8,952 bases of DNA from Bacteroidota bacterium (GTDB taxonomy: Bacteria; Bacteroidota; Bacteroidia; Chitinophagales; UBA2359): assembly GCA_020631675.1 (NCBI GenBank), contig JAHDGT010000165.1, forward strand, positions 1 through 8,952, written 5' to 3'. The notes under the pieces are model-generated. The model saw only the letters and a list, made by a program, of their open reading frames with translations. It was not told the DNA's origin and made no database searches. Positions 1 through 7,452 of the stretch are shown here, piece after piece. Every line of letters starts with the position of its first letter. The stretch's first letter is position 1. Position numbers and translations under genes: made by a program.

Positions 1-7
1 TCGCACA

Positions 8-151
8 AGGGATAGGAGTGGTAATGAAGCCGCTGAATGCGCCCTGTTTGGCGGTATAAAAAGGCGGCCCAGAGGTAGCCATTTTTATGCCTGCCAAACA
101 GCAGCAGGCAGGGGCTGAATTTTAACGGATAGCCCGGTACCCGCAGTGAAA
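8..151 (-). repeat. Dispersed structured repeat element, copy A
   Basis: Non-coding element read on the minus strand; its second copy lies at about 7449-7593 on the plus strand. Shared blocks in minus-strand order are CGGGCTATCCGTT (136-124, identical), GCCTG, the 18-nt GGCTACCTCTGGGCCGCC (80-63, identical), ATTCAGC and ACCACTCCTATCCCT (22-8, one mismatch to copy B). Weaker similarity extends upstream to 151 (TTTCACTGCGGGT against TTTTACTTCGGGT). The 18-nt block is the apical loop of a hairpin whose arms are 93-99 with 46-52 and 88-82 with 62-56. A possible outer helix joins 121-113 with 31-23 (7 of 9 pairs). Both ends carry CTATCC. From memory, elements with these ends are scattered through Bacteroidota genomes; I cannot name the family. 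It lies beyond the terminator of the T9SS cargo gene, in that gene's orientation. Confidence 0.75.
46..99 (-). other. Central hairpin of repeat copy A
   Basis: Arms 93-99 and 46-52 pair over 7 bp, and 82-88 with 56-62 over 7 bp (ATAAAAA/TTTTTAT on the minus strand). They are separated by a small asymmetric internal loop (89-92 against 53-55) and enclose the conserved loop at 63-81. The arms have no sequence similarity to those of copy B, but the loop is identical. An alternative pairing (CCTGCC at 90-95 with GGCAGG at 107-112) would compete with it. Confidence 0.7.
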
Positions 152-256
152 GTTCGCGTTTTTTTAATGACAGGCCCTGCCGTAGAGCAAATTCATGAAT
201 TTGTTCTACACGGATTTTCCAGCGAAGTCAAGTCAAGCGAACTTTTATTGCGGGTA
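138..256. repeat. 119-nt inverted-repeat structure (20-nt arms)
   Basis: Arms at 138-157 and 237-256 are reverse complements at 18 of 20 positions. Both exceptions are G over T when read as plus-strand RNA, so all 20 positions could pair as G-C, A-U or G-U. The interior contains a 28-nt dyad (182-209), a T7 tract (159-165) and a small direct repeat (AGTCAAGTCAAG near 227-237). The outer-left arm overlaps the upstream edge of repeat copy A. No target-site duplication is visible at the borders (CCGG before, TGTG after). It could be a small MITE-like element, or an inverted duplication of the copy A edge. No protein is encoded. Confidence 0.6.
182..209. repeat. 28-nt near-perfect palindrome
   Basis: GTAGAGCAAATTCA is followed directly by its reverse complement with one exception (187 with 204, a G-T pair on the plus strand). 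Fourteen base pairs meet without a spacer, so a cruciform or a hairpin with a few opened central pairs is possible. No T-run follows on the plus strand, so it does not look like a terminator. It could also be an operator-type site, but no nearby start supports that. Confidence 0.6.
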
Positions 257-267
257 TGTGCACAATT

Positions 268-300
268 AAAAAAGGCTGCTTCCAAAAGAGAAACAGCCTT
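268..300 (-). terminator. Rho-independent terminator of the T9SS cargo gene
   Basis: Arms 291-300 and 272-281 form a 10-bp stem with one G-U pair on the minus strand (AAGGCTGTTT / AAGCAGCCTT) and a 9-nt loop. The 3' arm runs into TTTTTT (273-268). The hairpin starts 22 nt past the stop codon at 322-324. There is no T-run in the plus direction, so it acts on the minus strand only. Confidence 0.85.
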
Positions 301-321
301 CAGTTTATATAGGAGTGTTAA

Positions 322-2979
322 TTATTTAGCGACCACCAGTTTGATGTAATCACTTTGTCCGGTAGAATGGCGGGCTACACAGAGATAGATGCCATTGGAT
401 AGTTGACTTGTTAAGGTTTGGTCAATTGCCATGAAGTGTTCCTGACCTGCTTCTACAGGAGAAGAAAACAAGGGTGCGATCAATTGCCCGTCAATACTCA
501 TTAAATCGATTTGAAGTAGCGAGTCATCTATCGACGATTGGTAATGAATGACGCTTTGTTCTGTTAGTGGATTAGGCGAGGCGAAGAAGGAAGTTGCTTC
601 TAAGTCAGTTTTGCCACGACTACCCGGAACGGAAGTGTACATCCAGTACCATCCGGTATCTTCCTGGGGTGGTGTTGAGCTATCTGTTACGGTGACATTA
701 TACCAGCCGTCTGATAGACCTGTTAGGAAACTTGTTGTTGCTCCTGTATTCCAACTATAAGCATAAGGAGGTGTACCACCATCAACAATAACGGAGATCA
801 TTCCGGACGGACTGACGCCTGGTGTATTGGGTGTTAGGCTATAATCAACAATATTGAGTAGTACGTCACTGCTAGAACCTGAACCATCATTACCAACAAA
901 GACCTCGCAGCCGTTCGCATCTGTAACGGTAACGCTCCATTGGGCATCACTGGAGTAAATGATTCGAACATCTCCATCGCTACTGATCACCGAGCTGCGC
1001 ACATAACCCAAATTATCCCAATTGTAATCAAAAGGAGGAATACCGCCTTCTACTTCTATCTCAACTACATTATAGTAGAACGGAGAAAGTCCGCCTGTGA
1101 CACCTTCTACGGTTGGGGTGACACTTAAGTCTAAGGCGTCATCGGCAAGTTCAACCTCAAAGGATTGTAAGCAAGGGCAACCTTCATTATCGGTTACGGT
1201 GACATGATAAGTTCCGAGCGCTAAGGCACTTATGTTTTGGGTGGTTGCTCCTGTACTCCATTTATATTGGTAACTACCAGAGCCTCCACTAGGACTCAGC
1301 ATAATGCTGCCATCATTGGCAGACGGGCAGCTGACTTTTTCAATGTCAGCATCTCCACAAACCGGTGCATTACAAACCGAAATACAGTATTCCCCTGTAG
1401 GATCATAGCTACCGTAGCCATCGATCATGATGTGGTAGGTTTGCATTTCTTCTGTAGCTAAGAAAACAGAGGGTTGGTAGTTCAATGCATCTTCACTACA
1501 AACAAGCGCATAAGCATCTCCACAATTTTCGAAGACCAGCATTTGCAGGTCGTTCTCGTAATCCGCCAAAGGCACATCACAGCGAGTTGCGGAAATATTC
1601 ACATCATCTCCTGTACCTTCGAAGGTGTACCAAACCACATTGGTCAGTTCATCAAGGAAGCAAATTTCTTCAGGTATGGGAACGCCGCCATCTGAGCCAG
1701 AAGAATAATTCGCATAGGGACCGTTTAATCCATAGAACAGATCAAAGCCACTTGCGCCACAGACGGCATTGGGCGGTAAGAAATCAAAACTTGGGCAGCC
1801 GGCATAGGTCGCACTAATACTCCATTCACAATCACCTGCTAAAGTCAAAGCGTCAATAACAACATTGACTGTCACGCCTCTCAGATAGGGACCTAGAACA
1901 AAGTATTCTTCGTTAGTCAGTACAGGCGGATTGCCTTGGTCGTCCAGTAAGGTATACCAAGCTTCAACATTCTGTATGTCCACCGCTACATAGAAACTAT
2001 CTATATCATAGCAAATGCTTGTAGCCTCTACTACCATTCCACAATCTAAACAAGGCGGGCAGTCAGGGCCGCCGCAGTCTATATCTAATTCTCCGGGGTC
2101 GAAGATGTTATCAGAGCAACTAGGCGGGGCAACAGGAGATTCACAATTTTCATAGAAGGTCGTGCTACAGATAGTAAGACTATCTGTACCGATGACCGAA
2201 ATGGTACCATAGGCATCACTATTATAGGGTCCGAAACTATAAGTACCTGTGCTACCTGTGTAGGACATGCTACCTATGCCATCTGTAATGGTATAGGTTT
2301 CTCCTGCTTCTCCGGTAAAGGAGACATCTACCATATAGTTATCTAAGCTCGGGGAACAAGTAACAGCAGTTTGCAAGTCGGTGATTTCACATTGACCACA
2401 AAAGTCTACTACTACCGTTGCGTCTTCCAGCTCTTCAGTTACTAGTGTTGGTCCCTCACTACTTATCAATAATCGCTGATAGGATACGTCTGTGAAGGCC
2501 AGTGTCAATTGCGGGCAGCCGCCATCAAAACCTCCAATGCCGAGCACTTCGTCAATGGTGGCGATACACATTAAGCCACAGATCTGCCCGGAACCCGTTG
2601 ATGAAGTGCCAAAAGGCTTGGCAACTGTAACCGTTATGGGGTCGGTTCCTGTTCCACTTGTTCCGAGTAGGTCGCTAGGGGAAAAAGTGATGTTCCCCAT
2701 CCATCCGTCGCTCGCACAATCTACAACAGAAGGCGCACTGAAGTTAAAACCTGCAGGAGGATTCATGGTGAACTCCAGTCCGGCAACATCAGTAATGGGT
2801 GCCCCACTCGCATCTTCTAAAATGATTTTTAAATCGAGGGGGTCATTGCCCAACAATGGGGCATTCATGGCCATTACTCTCAAACGCACTTGTGCATAAG
2901 CATCTGTGCTCGCTGCAATACTACAGCACAGGATGAGTAATGATAACAGAATATGGCAATTTGGTATTGATTTACTCAT
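322..2979 (-). CDS. Secreted SprB-repeat protein with T9SS C-terminal sorting domain
   Basis: Predicted exported surface or extracellular protein of 885 residues. I chose the ATG at 2979 because it puts a clear Sec signal peptide at the N-terminus (hydrophobic core LLSLLILCC, likely cleavage after AYA, residue 29); an in-frame ATG at 3012 would add 11 residues ahead of it. Residues 30-192 look like a beta-sandwich domain, possibly cohesin-like. Residues 287-310 hold the DPGELDIDCGGPDC motif common in Bacteroidota exoproteins. About 403-536 resembles a pre-peptidase C-terminal (PPC-like) domain (VWYTFEGTG ... YHIMIDGYGSYDPTGEYCISV). About 543-602, 629-695 and 718-770 are SprB-like repeats (ANDGSIMLSPSGGSGSYQYKWSTGATT; GGTPPYAYSWNTGATT). 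Residues 797-885 form a type A T9SS sorting domain (SPNPLTEQS ... LSNGIYLCVARHSTGQSDYIKLVVAK). The mature part has 30 cysteines. No catalytic motif is seen; adhesion or gliding-related binding is inference from SprB. Confidence 0.88.
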   Translation of the reverse strand: MSKSIPNCHILLSLLILCCSIAASTDAYAQVRLRVMAMNAPLLGNDPLDLKIILEDASGAPITDVAGLEFTMNPPAGFNFSAPSVVDCASDGWMGNITFSPSDLLGTSGTGTDPITVTVAKPFGTSSTGSGQICGLMCIATIDEVLGIGGFDGGCPQLTLAFTDVSYQRLLISSEGPTLVTEELEDATVVVDFCGQCEITDLQTAVTCSPSLDNYMVDVSFTGEAGETYTITDGIGSMSYTGSTGTYSFGPYNSDAYGTISVIGTDSLTICSTTFYENCESPVAPPSCSDNIFDPGELDIDCGGPDCPPCLDCGMVVEATSICYDIDSFYVAVDIQNVEAWYTLLDDQGNPPVLTNEEYFVLGPYLRGVTVNVVIDALTLAGDCEWSISATYAGCPSFDFLPPNAVCGASGFDLFYGLNGPYANYSSGSDGGVPIPEEICFLDELTNVVWYTFEGTGDDVNISATRCDVPLADYENDLQMLVFENCGDAYALVCSEDALNYQPSVFLATEEMQTYHIMIDGYGSYDPTGEYCISVCNAPVCGDADIEKVSCPSANDGSIMLSPSGGSGSYQYKWSTGATTQNISALALGTYHVTVTDNEGCPCLQSFEVELADDALDLSVTPTVEGVTGGLSPFYYNVVEIEVEGGIPPFDYNWDNLGYVRSSVISSDGDVRIIYSSDAQWSVTVTDANGCEVFVGNDGSGSSSDVLLNIVDYSLTPNTPGVSPSGMISVIVDGGTPPYAYSWNTGATTSFLTGLSDGWYNVTVTDSSTPPQEDTGWYWMYTSVPGSRGKTDLEATSFFASPNPLTEQSVIHYQSSIDDSLLQIDLMSIDGQLIAPLFSSPVEAGQEHFMAIDQTLTSQLSNGIYLCVARHSTGQSDYIKLVVAK

Positions 2980-3128
2980 GATCCATTCAATTTGTACAAG
3001 AAACGTCCTCATTCACTTTGTACTATGATACAGACGAAGAACATACCTGAAGTATCTGATACATGGTTTTAAACTAGCTCCATTAGGTGGGGGGGCATAT
3101 TAGCGTACAGTACTACATTCTAAACATA

Positions 3129-3136
3129 CAAAATTA
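3129..3136 (-). promoter_or_regulatory. Candidate -7 element for the T9SS cargo gene
   Basis: On the minus strand TAATTTTG fits the Bacteroidota -7 consensus TAnnTTTG exactly. The -33 TTG is not present at the expected 19-21 nt spacing; only TTT at 3157-3155 is close. It would give a leader of roughly 140 nt. A match of this size is expected often by chance in AT-rich DNA. Confidence 0.3.
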
Positions 3137-3281
3137 CCCAATCTTGTAGATTTTAAATGTTGATAAACAAGCCATAAGGCAACTGAACAGCTCTAGTTTC
3201 GTAAATTTACATGCTATACTTGATTTTTGTTGAGTACAAATAAAGCGGATTGTCAAAAAGTAGAAGCTGGCATACTGTTTA

Positions 3282-3289
3282 TATTTTTG
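3282..3289 (+). promoter_or_regulatory. Candidate -7 element for the 477-residue protein gene
   Basis: TATTTTTG matches TAnnTTTG, about 90 nt before the start codon at 3378. No TTG sits 19-21 nt upstream; the nearest (3250-3252) is 29 nt away. A second near-match, TATACTTG, lies at 3215-3222. Support is weak. Confidence 0.28.
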
Positions 3290-3377
3290 GGTAATTGTTT
3301 TTATATTCGTGATTTACAGGGTGATGTGTAAGTAAATTGCTATTATGTATACCTTTTTTGTTTACCAAGGCTTTTAG

Positions 3378-4811
3378 ATGTTAGAGAGTAAGCTTATAGA
3401 AATATTCACTACACTTTCTTCAAAAGAATTAAGTAAGCTGGAAAATTATGTCAAATCACCTTTGTTCAATAAAAGTGATAAGATAATCCAGTTGTTTCAA
3501 CTGATCAAAAAAGAGCATCCACACTATAATTCCAATAACTTGCTCAAAGAGCGTGTTTACAAGAAACTGTTCCCCAATAAAAAAGGTCAGGATTCTTCTT
3601 TGCGGGCTCTGATGTCGCAACTTACTCGAATAGTAGAAGATTTTTTGATATTTATCGAGTTTGATAGAGATAAGAACCATAAAAACTTACTGTTGTTGCG
3701 TGCGATGAACAACAGAAGGATGGCAGGTCATTTCGAGAAAAAATACAATCAGATCAATAAAGCCCTTGATAAAGACCCTGTTCAATCTATAGAGCGCTTT
3801 CTGCATAATGTAACCTTGTCAGACGTTAGTTTTCAACATCGTCTGATCACGCATAACCGGGCTATGGAAACGGGTTTGCAGGAGTTGATGGATGAGCTGG
3901 ACATCTACTTCGTAGCATCTAAGTTGCGATTCGGAGTGGCGATTTTGAATCGGCAGAACATACTTGATAAACAGTACAACATTTCGCTACTGTCTGAAGT
4001 GATGGAAATGGTGGGAGTCTCGGATCTGTACCAAGTGCCATTCATTCAGTTCTACTACCATTTGATCTTATTGTTGAGCATGGACGCAGGTAGTGAAGAA
4101 CACTTCATTCGCTTAAGAGAGTTATTGGAAGACCATCCGGATGTATTGGATAGGGATGAATTGCGACAGGTATACACCTTCATGACCAACTATTGCAATA
4201 AGCAGATCAAAAGCAGGGATGAAGGTTACTTGAGGCATCTCTTTGAATTGTACAAAGAGATGATCAATAAGAATTTATTGGCGATGGAAGACAATTATAT
4301 GTCGCCTTACTTCTACCGCAATATCACAAGAGTAGCACTAAAGTTAAGAGACTTTGATTGGGCGGAAGAATTTATTGATAGCCACAAGCAACACATCTAC
4401 CCCGATCATAGAGAAAGCCTTTATCATTTTGTGTTGGCCGATTTGAATTTTCATAGAGCCAGGTATGATGAAGCGAAAACCCATTTGCTAAATGTGGAGT
4501 TGAATGATGCTTACTCGCACATCACCTACCGTATTTTACTGATAAAGACCTATTACGAACTCGATGAAGTAGAAGTGCTGTCTTCTAATGTGGAGTCTTT
4601 TAGAATCTATTTATTACGCGATCGCTCCTTATCGGAATACAACATCAAAGCCTGCCAGAATTTTGTGAATTTCGTTAAGCGTTTACTACGCTTGCAAAGT
4701 GGTGGGAAACGCTCTCCGGAACAATTAGTGGGAGAGTTATTACAGGTGGAGCCGATCATTGAAAGACAGTGGCTCAAAGAGAAGGTACAAACGATGATAG
4801 ATGGTAGATGA
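3378..4811 (+). CDS. Uncharacterised all-helical protein, TPR-like C-terminal half
   Basis: I do not recognise a characterised family. The 477-residue product has no signal peptide or transmembrane segment, so it is probably cytoplasmic. Residues 1-95 form a compact helical region with a distinctive pattern (LSSKELSKLENYVKSPLFN, LLKERVYKKLFP, then LRALMSQLTRIVEDFL). From memory, similar N-termini occur in unannotated Saprospiria and other Bacteroidota proteins. From about 310 to 415, paired amphipathic helices (RDFDWAEEFIDSH; ADLNFHRARYDEAKTHLLNV; TYYELDEVEVLSSNVESF) resemble degenerate TPR or other alpha-alpha superhelix repeats, suggesting protein-protein binding. The first ATG of the frame is used; AAGG at 3367-3370, 7 nt upstream, is a weak Shine-Dalgarno candidate. 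It is a single gene, convergent with the M42 peptidase gene. Function unknown. Confidence 0.85.
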   Translation: MLESKLIEIFTTLSSKELSKLENYVKSPLFNKSDKIIQLFQLIKKEHPHYNSNNLLKERVYKKLFPNKKGQDSSLRALMSQLTRIVEDFLIFIEFDRDKNHKNLLLLRAMNNRRMAGHFEKKYNQINKALDKDPVQSIERFLHNVTLSDVSFQHRLITHNRAMETGLQELMDELDIYFVASKLRFGVAILNRQNILDKQYNISLLSEVMEMVGVSDLYQVPFIQFYYHLILLLSMDAGSEEHFIRLRELLEDHPDVLDRDELRQVYTFMTNYCNKQIKSRDEGYLRHLFELYKEMINKNLLAMEDNYMSPYFYRNITRVALKLRDFDWAEEFIDSHKQHIYPDHRESLYHFVLADLNFHRARYDEAKTHLLNVELNDAYSHITYRILLIKTYYELDEVEVLSSNVESFRIYLLRDRSLSEYNIKACQNFVNFVKRLLRLQSGGKRSPEQLVGELLQVEPIIERQWLKEKVQTMIDGR

Positions 4812-4817
4812 TGTGTC

Positions 4818-4856
4818 AAAAAAAGGCGATGCGGATACCCGCATCGCCTTTTATTA
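4818..4856. terminator. Bidirectional terminator between convergent genes
   Basis: A perfect 14-bp stem (4821-4834 with 4839-4852; core GGCGATGCGG) closes a 4-nt loop (ATAC). A-run 4818-4824 on the left and T-rich 4849-4855 on the right give a U-tract in both directions. It starts 9 nt after the stop of the plus-strand gene and ends 4 nt before the stop of the minus-strand M42 gene, so one hairpin serves both. Confidence 0.93.
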
Positions 4857-5906
4857 TTACTTAAAACTCCAATCGTAATCCGCCAATTCTTTCAAGCAAA
4901 CCACCAATAAATCTATGGACTGCTGAATATCATCTTTATGGCACATTTCAATTACTTGGTGTATGTTTCGCGTAGGTATGCTTACTGCTCCAGCAATCGC
5001 TCTACCAAACTGTTGCATAGAGGCGGTATCTGTACCACCTGCCGGTAACATCTCTGGTTGCCACTTGATATCGTGCTTTTTAGCCAGCTCCTTCATATAA
5101 CGCACCATACGGTAATCACAAACCGTTCGCGAATCCATGATTTTAATACCTGTACCACCGCCTAAGTTAGTAATACGATCTTCACCCTTGGCACCAGGAG
5201 TATCAAAGGCGATAGTGGTGTCTATATTGATGGCGAAATCAGGCTCTATACGTAATGATGCAGCAGTAGCACCTCGTAGGCCAATTTCCTCTTGTACGGT
5301 AAATACCGCATACACATCATAAGGCACTTCAACGTCCTTCAAAGCTCGCAACATCTCTACTTGAATGAATACCGAAACACGATTGTCCAAGCTCTTGCAG
5401 TTCACACAGTCTCCCATTTCGATCAAACCGCGTTCACGAGTAACAGGATCACCTACGGAAACGATCTTCTCCACTTCCGCTTTTGGCAAACCCGTATCAA
5501 TGAAATAATCCGCTAATCGCAAAGTCTTACCTCTTTCAGATGGTTTCATCAAGTGAATGGGCTTGGATCCCATCACGCCAATGATGTCTTCGGTACCATG
5601 TATGATCACGCGCTGTGCGGTCAAGGTCTTGGGGTCAAACCCACCTAAAGGATAAAAGCGTATGAAGCCATCGTCATCAATGTGATTCACAATGAAGCTG
5701 ATCTCGTCCATATGAGCGGCCAGCATCACTTTTTTACGTGATTTTCCTCTTTTAATAGCGATCAGGTTACCGATATTATCGGTTTGAATCTCATCAACAA
5801 GAGGGCTTACCTCTTCTTGTACAAGCGCACGAATACGCTGTTCGAAACCAGGCGCGCCAGGTGTTTCACAGATGCGACTCAGTAATGGTATGTTTAAACT
5901 TGACAT
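4857..5906 (-). CDS. M42 family metallo-aminopeptidase (glutamyl aminopeptidase/CelM-like)
   Basis: Cytoplasmic di-metal aminopeptidase that trims N-terminal residues from peptides; M42 enzymes usually form dodecameric tetrahedra. At 349 residues it has the normal family length and the full metal set by motif: H65 and D67 in AAHMDEI, bridging D174 in KSLDNR, general base E206 and ligand E207 in VQEEIGLRG, D229 in NIDT, and H316 in PTRNIH. The GGTD motif is at 290-293. The insertion between 70 and 165 matches the family's dimerisation/PDZ-like domain. Family members have been annotated as endoglucanases (CelM), but the fold and motifs are those of peptidases; substrate preference cannot be read from the sequence. 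The start at 5906 gives a typical N-terminus (IPLLSRICETPGAPGFE). No Shine-Dalgarno is visible. Single gene, divergent from glyA with a 182-nt spacer. Confidence 0.93.
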   Translation of the reverse strand: MSSLNIPLLSRICETPGAPGFEQRIRALVQEEVSPLVDEIQTDNIGNLIAIKRGKSRKKVMLAAHMDEISFIVNHIDDDGFIRFYPLGGFDPKTLTAQRVIIHGTEDIIGVMGSKPIHLMKPSERGKTLRLADYFIDTGLPKAEVEKIVSVGDPVTRERGLIEMGDCVNCKSLDNRVSVFIQVEMLRALKDVEVPYDVYAVFTVQEEIGLRGATAASLRIEPDFAINIDTTIAFDTPGAKGEDRITNLGGGTGIKIMDSRTVCDYRMVRYMKELAKKHDIKWQPEMLPAGGTDTASMQQFGRAIAGAVSIPTRNIHQVIEMCHKDDIQQSIDLLVVCLKELADYDWSFK

Positions 5907-6088
5907 TGTATAATGCTTGAAAATAAAATCCGTACTCGTAGCGAAAAGTTAAAAACGCAACTTATCGTTCTCAAAATTCATTCCCATCTCGAAGCGTCGT
6001 AATTTCACGCCCCATAACCGCTTATAAGGAAAACAAATTCCAACTAAACGGCATCGTAACCATTATTGATCACGCGAAGCAGGAACAA

Positions 6089-7384
6089 ATGATACATTTA
6101 CCTACTAACGAACGCGAAGATACGTTAGTTTTTGACCTCATCGAAAAAGAAAGAAAAAGACAGCTTGAAGGCATTGAATTGATCGCCAGTGAGAATTTTA
6201 TCAGTCCGCAAGTGCGAGCGGCAATGTCCAGCGTGCTTACCCATAAATACGCGGAAGGCTATCCAGGCAAACGCTATTACGGAGGCTGTCAGGTGGTAGA
6301 TGAAGTAGAACAACTGGCCATTGACCGTGCTAAAGAGTTGTATGGCGCCGCTTATGCGAATGTACAACCGCATAGTGGTGCGCAAGCCAATGCCGCCGTG
6401 ATGCTGGCCGTCTTAGAAACCGGTGACACTATACTGGGTTTCGACCTCTCTCATGGAGGGCACTTAACGCATGGTTCCACTGTGAATTTTTCAGGTCAAT
6501 ATTACCGGCCCACTTTCTACGGGGTAGAAGCGGATACCGGACGTATTGATATGGATAAAGTGGCGGAAACAGCTCGTCAAGAACAACCTAAATTGATCAT
6601 CTGTGGTGCTTCTGCCTATGCCAGAGAGTGGGATTATGCCCGCTTCAGAGCCATAGCCGATGAAGTAGGAGCGTTATTGCTTTGCGATATGGCGCATACT
6701 GCCGGCTTGATCGCTACTGGACTATTGAATGACCCGCTACCACATTGCCATATCGTCACCACCACCACCCACAAAACACTGCGTGGACCTCGTGGAGGTA
6801 TGATCCTTATGGGGCAAGATTTTGATGACCCCAAAGGCAGAACCACCATGAAAGGCGTGGTCAAGCGAATGAGCGCGATCCTCAATGGTGGGGTGTTCCC
6901 GGGCACACAAGGCGGGCCGTTAGAGCATGTCATCGCTGCCAAGGCGATCGCTTATGGAGAGGCACTTCGCCCTGAATTCAAAAACTACCAAGAGCAAGTG
7001 ATCAAAAACGCCCAAGTCTTAGCAGAAGAACTGGTGGCACGCGATTATCAACTCGTTTCCGGAGGTACGGACAATCACTTAATGCTGATCGACCTGCGCA
7101 ATAAAAACATCAGCGGTAAAAAAGCAGAGCGACTTTTGGGCTTGGCCGATATCACCGTCAATAAGAACATGGTACCTTTTGATACGCGTTCGCCTTTCAT
7201 CACCAGCGGTATCCGTATTGGTACACCAGCTGTGACCTCCAGGGGCATGAAAGAGACAGAAATGCGCCAGATCGCTGAATGGATCGATCGTGTACTAAGC
7301 AATCATGAAGATGAGACCGTTGCGACTAAAGTTAAAGAAGAAGTGAATCTACAAATGTCCGATTTACCTCTGTTTACTTGGTAG
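6089..7384 (+). CDS. glyA: Serine hydroxymethyltransferase
   Basis: PLP enzyme that interconverts serine plus tetrahydrofolate with glycine plus 5,10-methylene-tetrahydrofolate, the main one-carbon entry point, in the cytoplasm. The 431 residues are close to the usual bacterial length. Visible motifs: SEN at 34-36 with substrate-binding E35; [13 protein letters not shown] at 54-66; SHGGHLTHG at 121-129, whose H125 stacks on PLP; D200 and H203 in DMAH, with D200 contacting the pyridine nitrogen; [14 protein letters not shown], with Schiff-base K229; and SGIRIGTPA, with carboxylate-binding R376. The segment around 243-262 ([18 protein letters not shown]) is a little longer than in E. coli GlyA. 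AGGA, four bases before the ATG, is a plausible Shine-Dalgarno. No clear Bacteroidota promoter is seen in the 182-nt upstream spacer. Nothing is missing; the gene should be functional. Confidence 0.97.
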   Translation: MIHLPTNEREDTLVFDLIEKERKRQLEGIELIASENFISPQVRAAMSSVLTHKYAEGYPGKRYYGGCQVVDEVEQLAIDRAKELYGAAYANVQPHSGAQANAAVMLAVLETGDTILGFDLSHGGHLTHGSTVNFSGQYYRPTFYGVEADTGRIDMDKVAETARQEQPKLIICGASAYAREWDYARFRAIADEVGALLLCDMAHTAGLIATGLLNDPLPHCHIVTTTTHKTLRGPRGGMILMGQDFDDPKGRTTMKGVVKRMSAILNGGVFPGTQGGPLEHVIAAKAIAYGEALRPEFKNYQEQVIKNAQVLAEELVARDYQLVSGGTDNHLMLIDLRNKNISGKKAERLLGLADITVNKNMVPFDTRSPFITSGIRIGTPAVTSRGMKETEMRQIAEWIDRVLSNHEDETVATKVKEEVNLQMSDLPLFTW

Positions 7385-7402
7385 CAGGCTGCGTCCCTAC
7401 GC

Positions 7403-7452
7403 AAAAAAGCGCGAACAAGCTGTGGTTGACACAAGCTTGTTCGCGCTTTTTT
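7403..7452 (+). terminator. Strong terminator after glyA
   Basis: Arms 7403-7420 and 7435-7452 pair over 18 bp (AAAAAAGCGCGAACAAGC / GCTTGTTCGCGCTTTTTT). The stem can extend by TGTG/CACA (7421-7424 with 7430-7433) across one bulged A at 7434, leaving the 5-nt loop GTTGA. It starts 18 nt after the stop and ends in T6 (7447-7452). That T-run overlaps the apparent upstream edge of repeat copy B. Confidence 0.92.

Larger units (their letters stand above)
2980..3377. other. AT-rich divergent intergenic region
   Basis: This 398-nt spacer separates the minus-strand T9SS cargo gene from the plus-strand 477-residue protein and should carry promoters for both. I see no convincing ORF, tRNA or strong hairpin. 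A G7 run lies at 3089-3095, in what would be the leader of the minus-strand gene. The two best promoter candidates are listed separately. Confidence 0.6.

Noticed and set aside
146..349. 67-codon plus-strand open frame over the inverted repeat and the end of the T9SS gene
   Set aside because: It runs through the inverted repeat and the minus-strand terminator into the antisense of a confident gene; its protein has no recognisable pattern.
2492..2899. 135-codon plus-strand open frame
   Set aside because: Antisense shadow of the T9SS cargo gene; low-complexity, proline/serine-rich product without motif.
2980..3012. Upstream ATG extending the T9SS cargo protein by 11 residues
   Set aside because: It would place MRTFLVQIEWI ahead of a standard signal peptide; the ATG at 2979 gives a normal n-region.
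4616..4624. GCGATCGC octamers (here and near 6943)
   Set aside because: Two coding-region occurrences are too few to suggest a HIP1-type repeat.
5907..6088. Riboswitch or attenuator upstream of glyA
   Set aside because: The 182-nt spacer shows no convincing long stem, tandem aptamer-like repeats or terminator hairpin before the start codon.
6634..6942. 102-codon minus-strand open frame
   Set aside because: Antisense to the conserved catalytic core of glyA.
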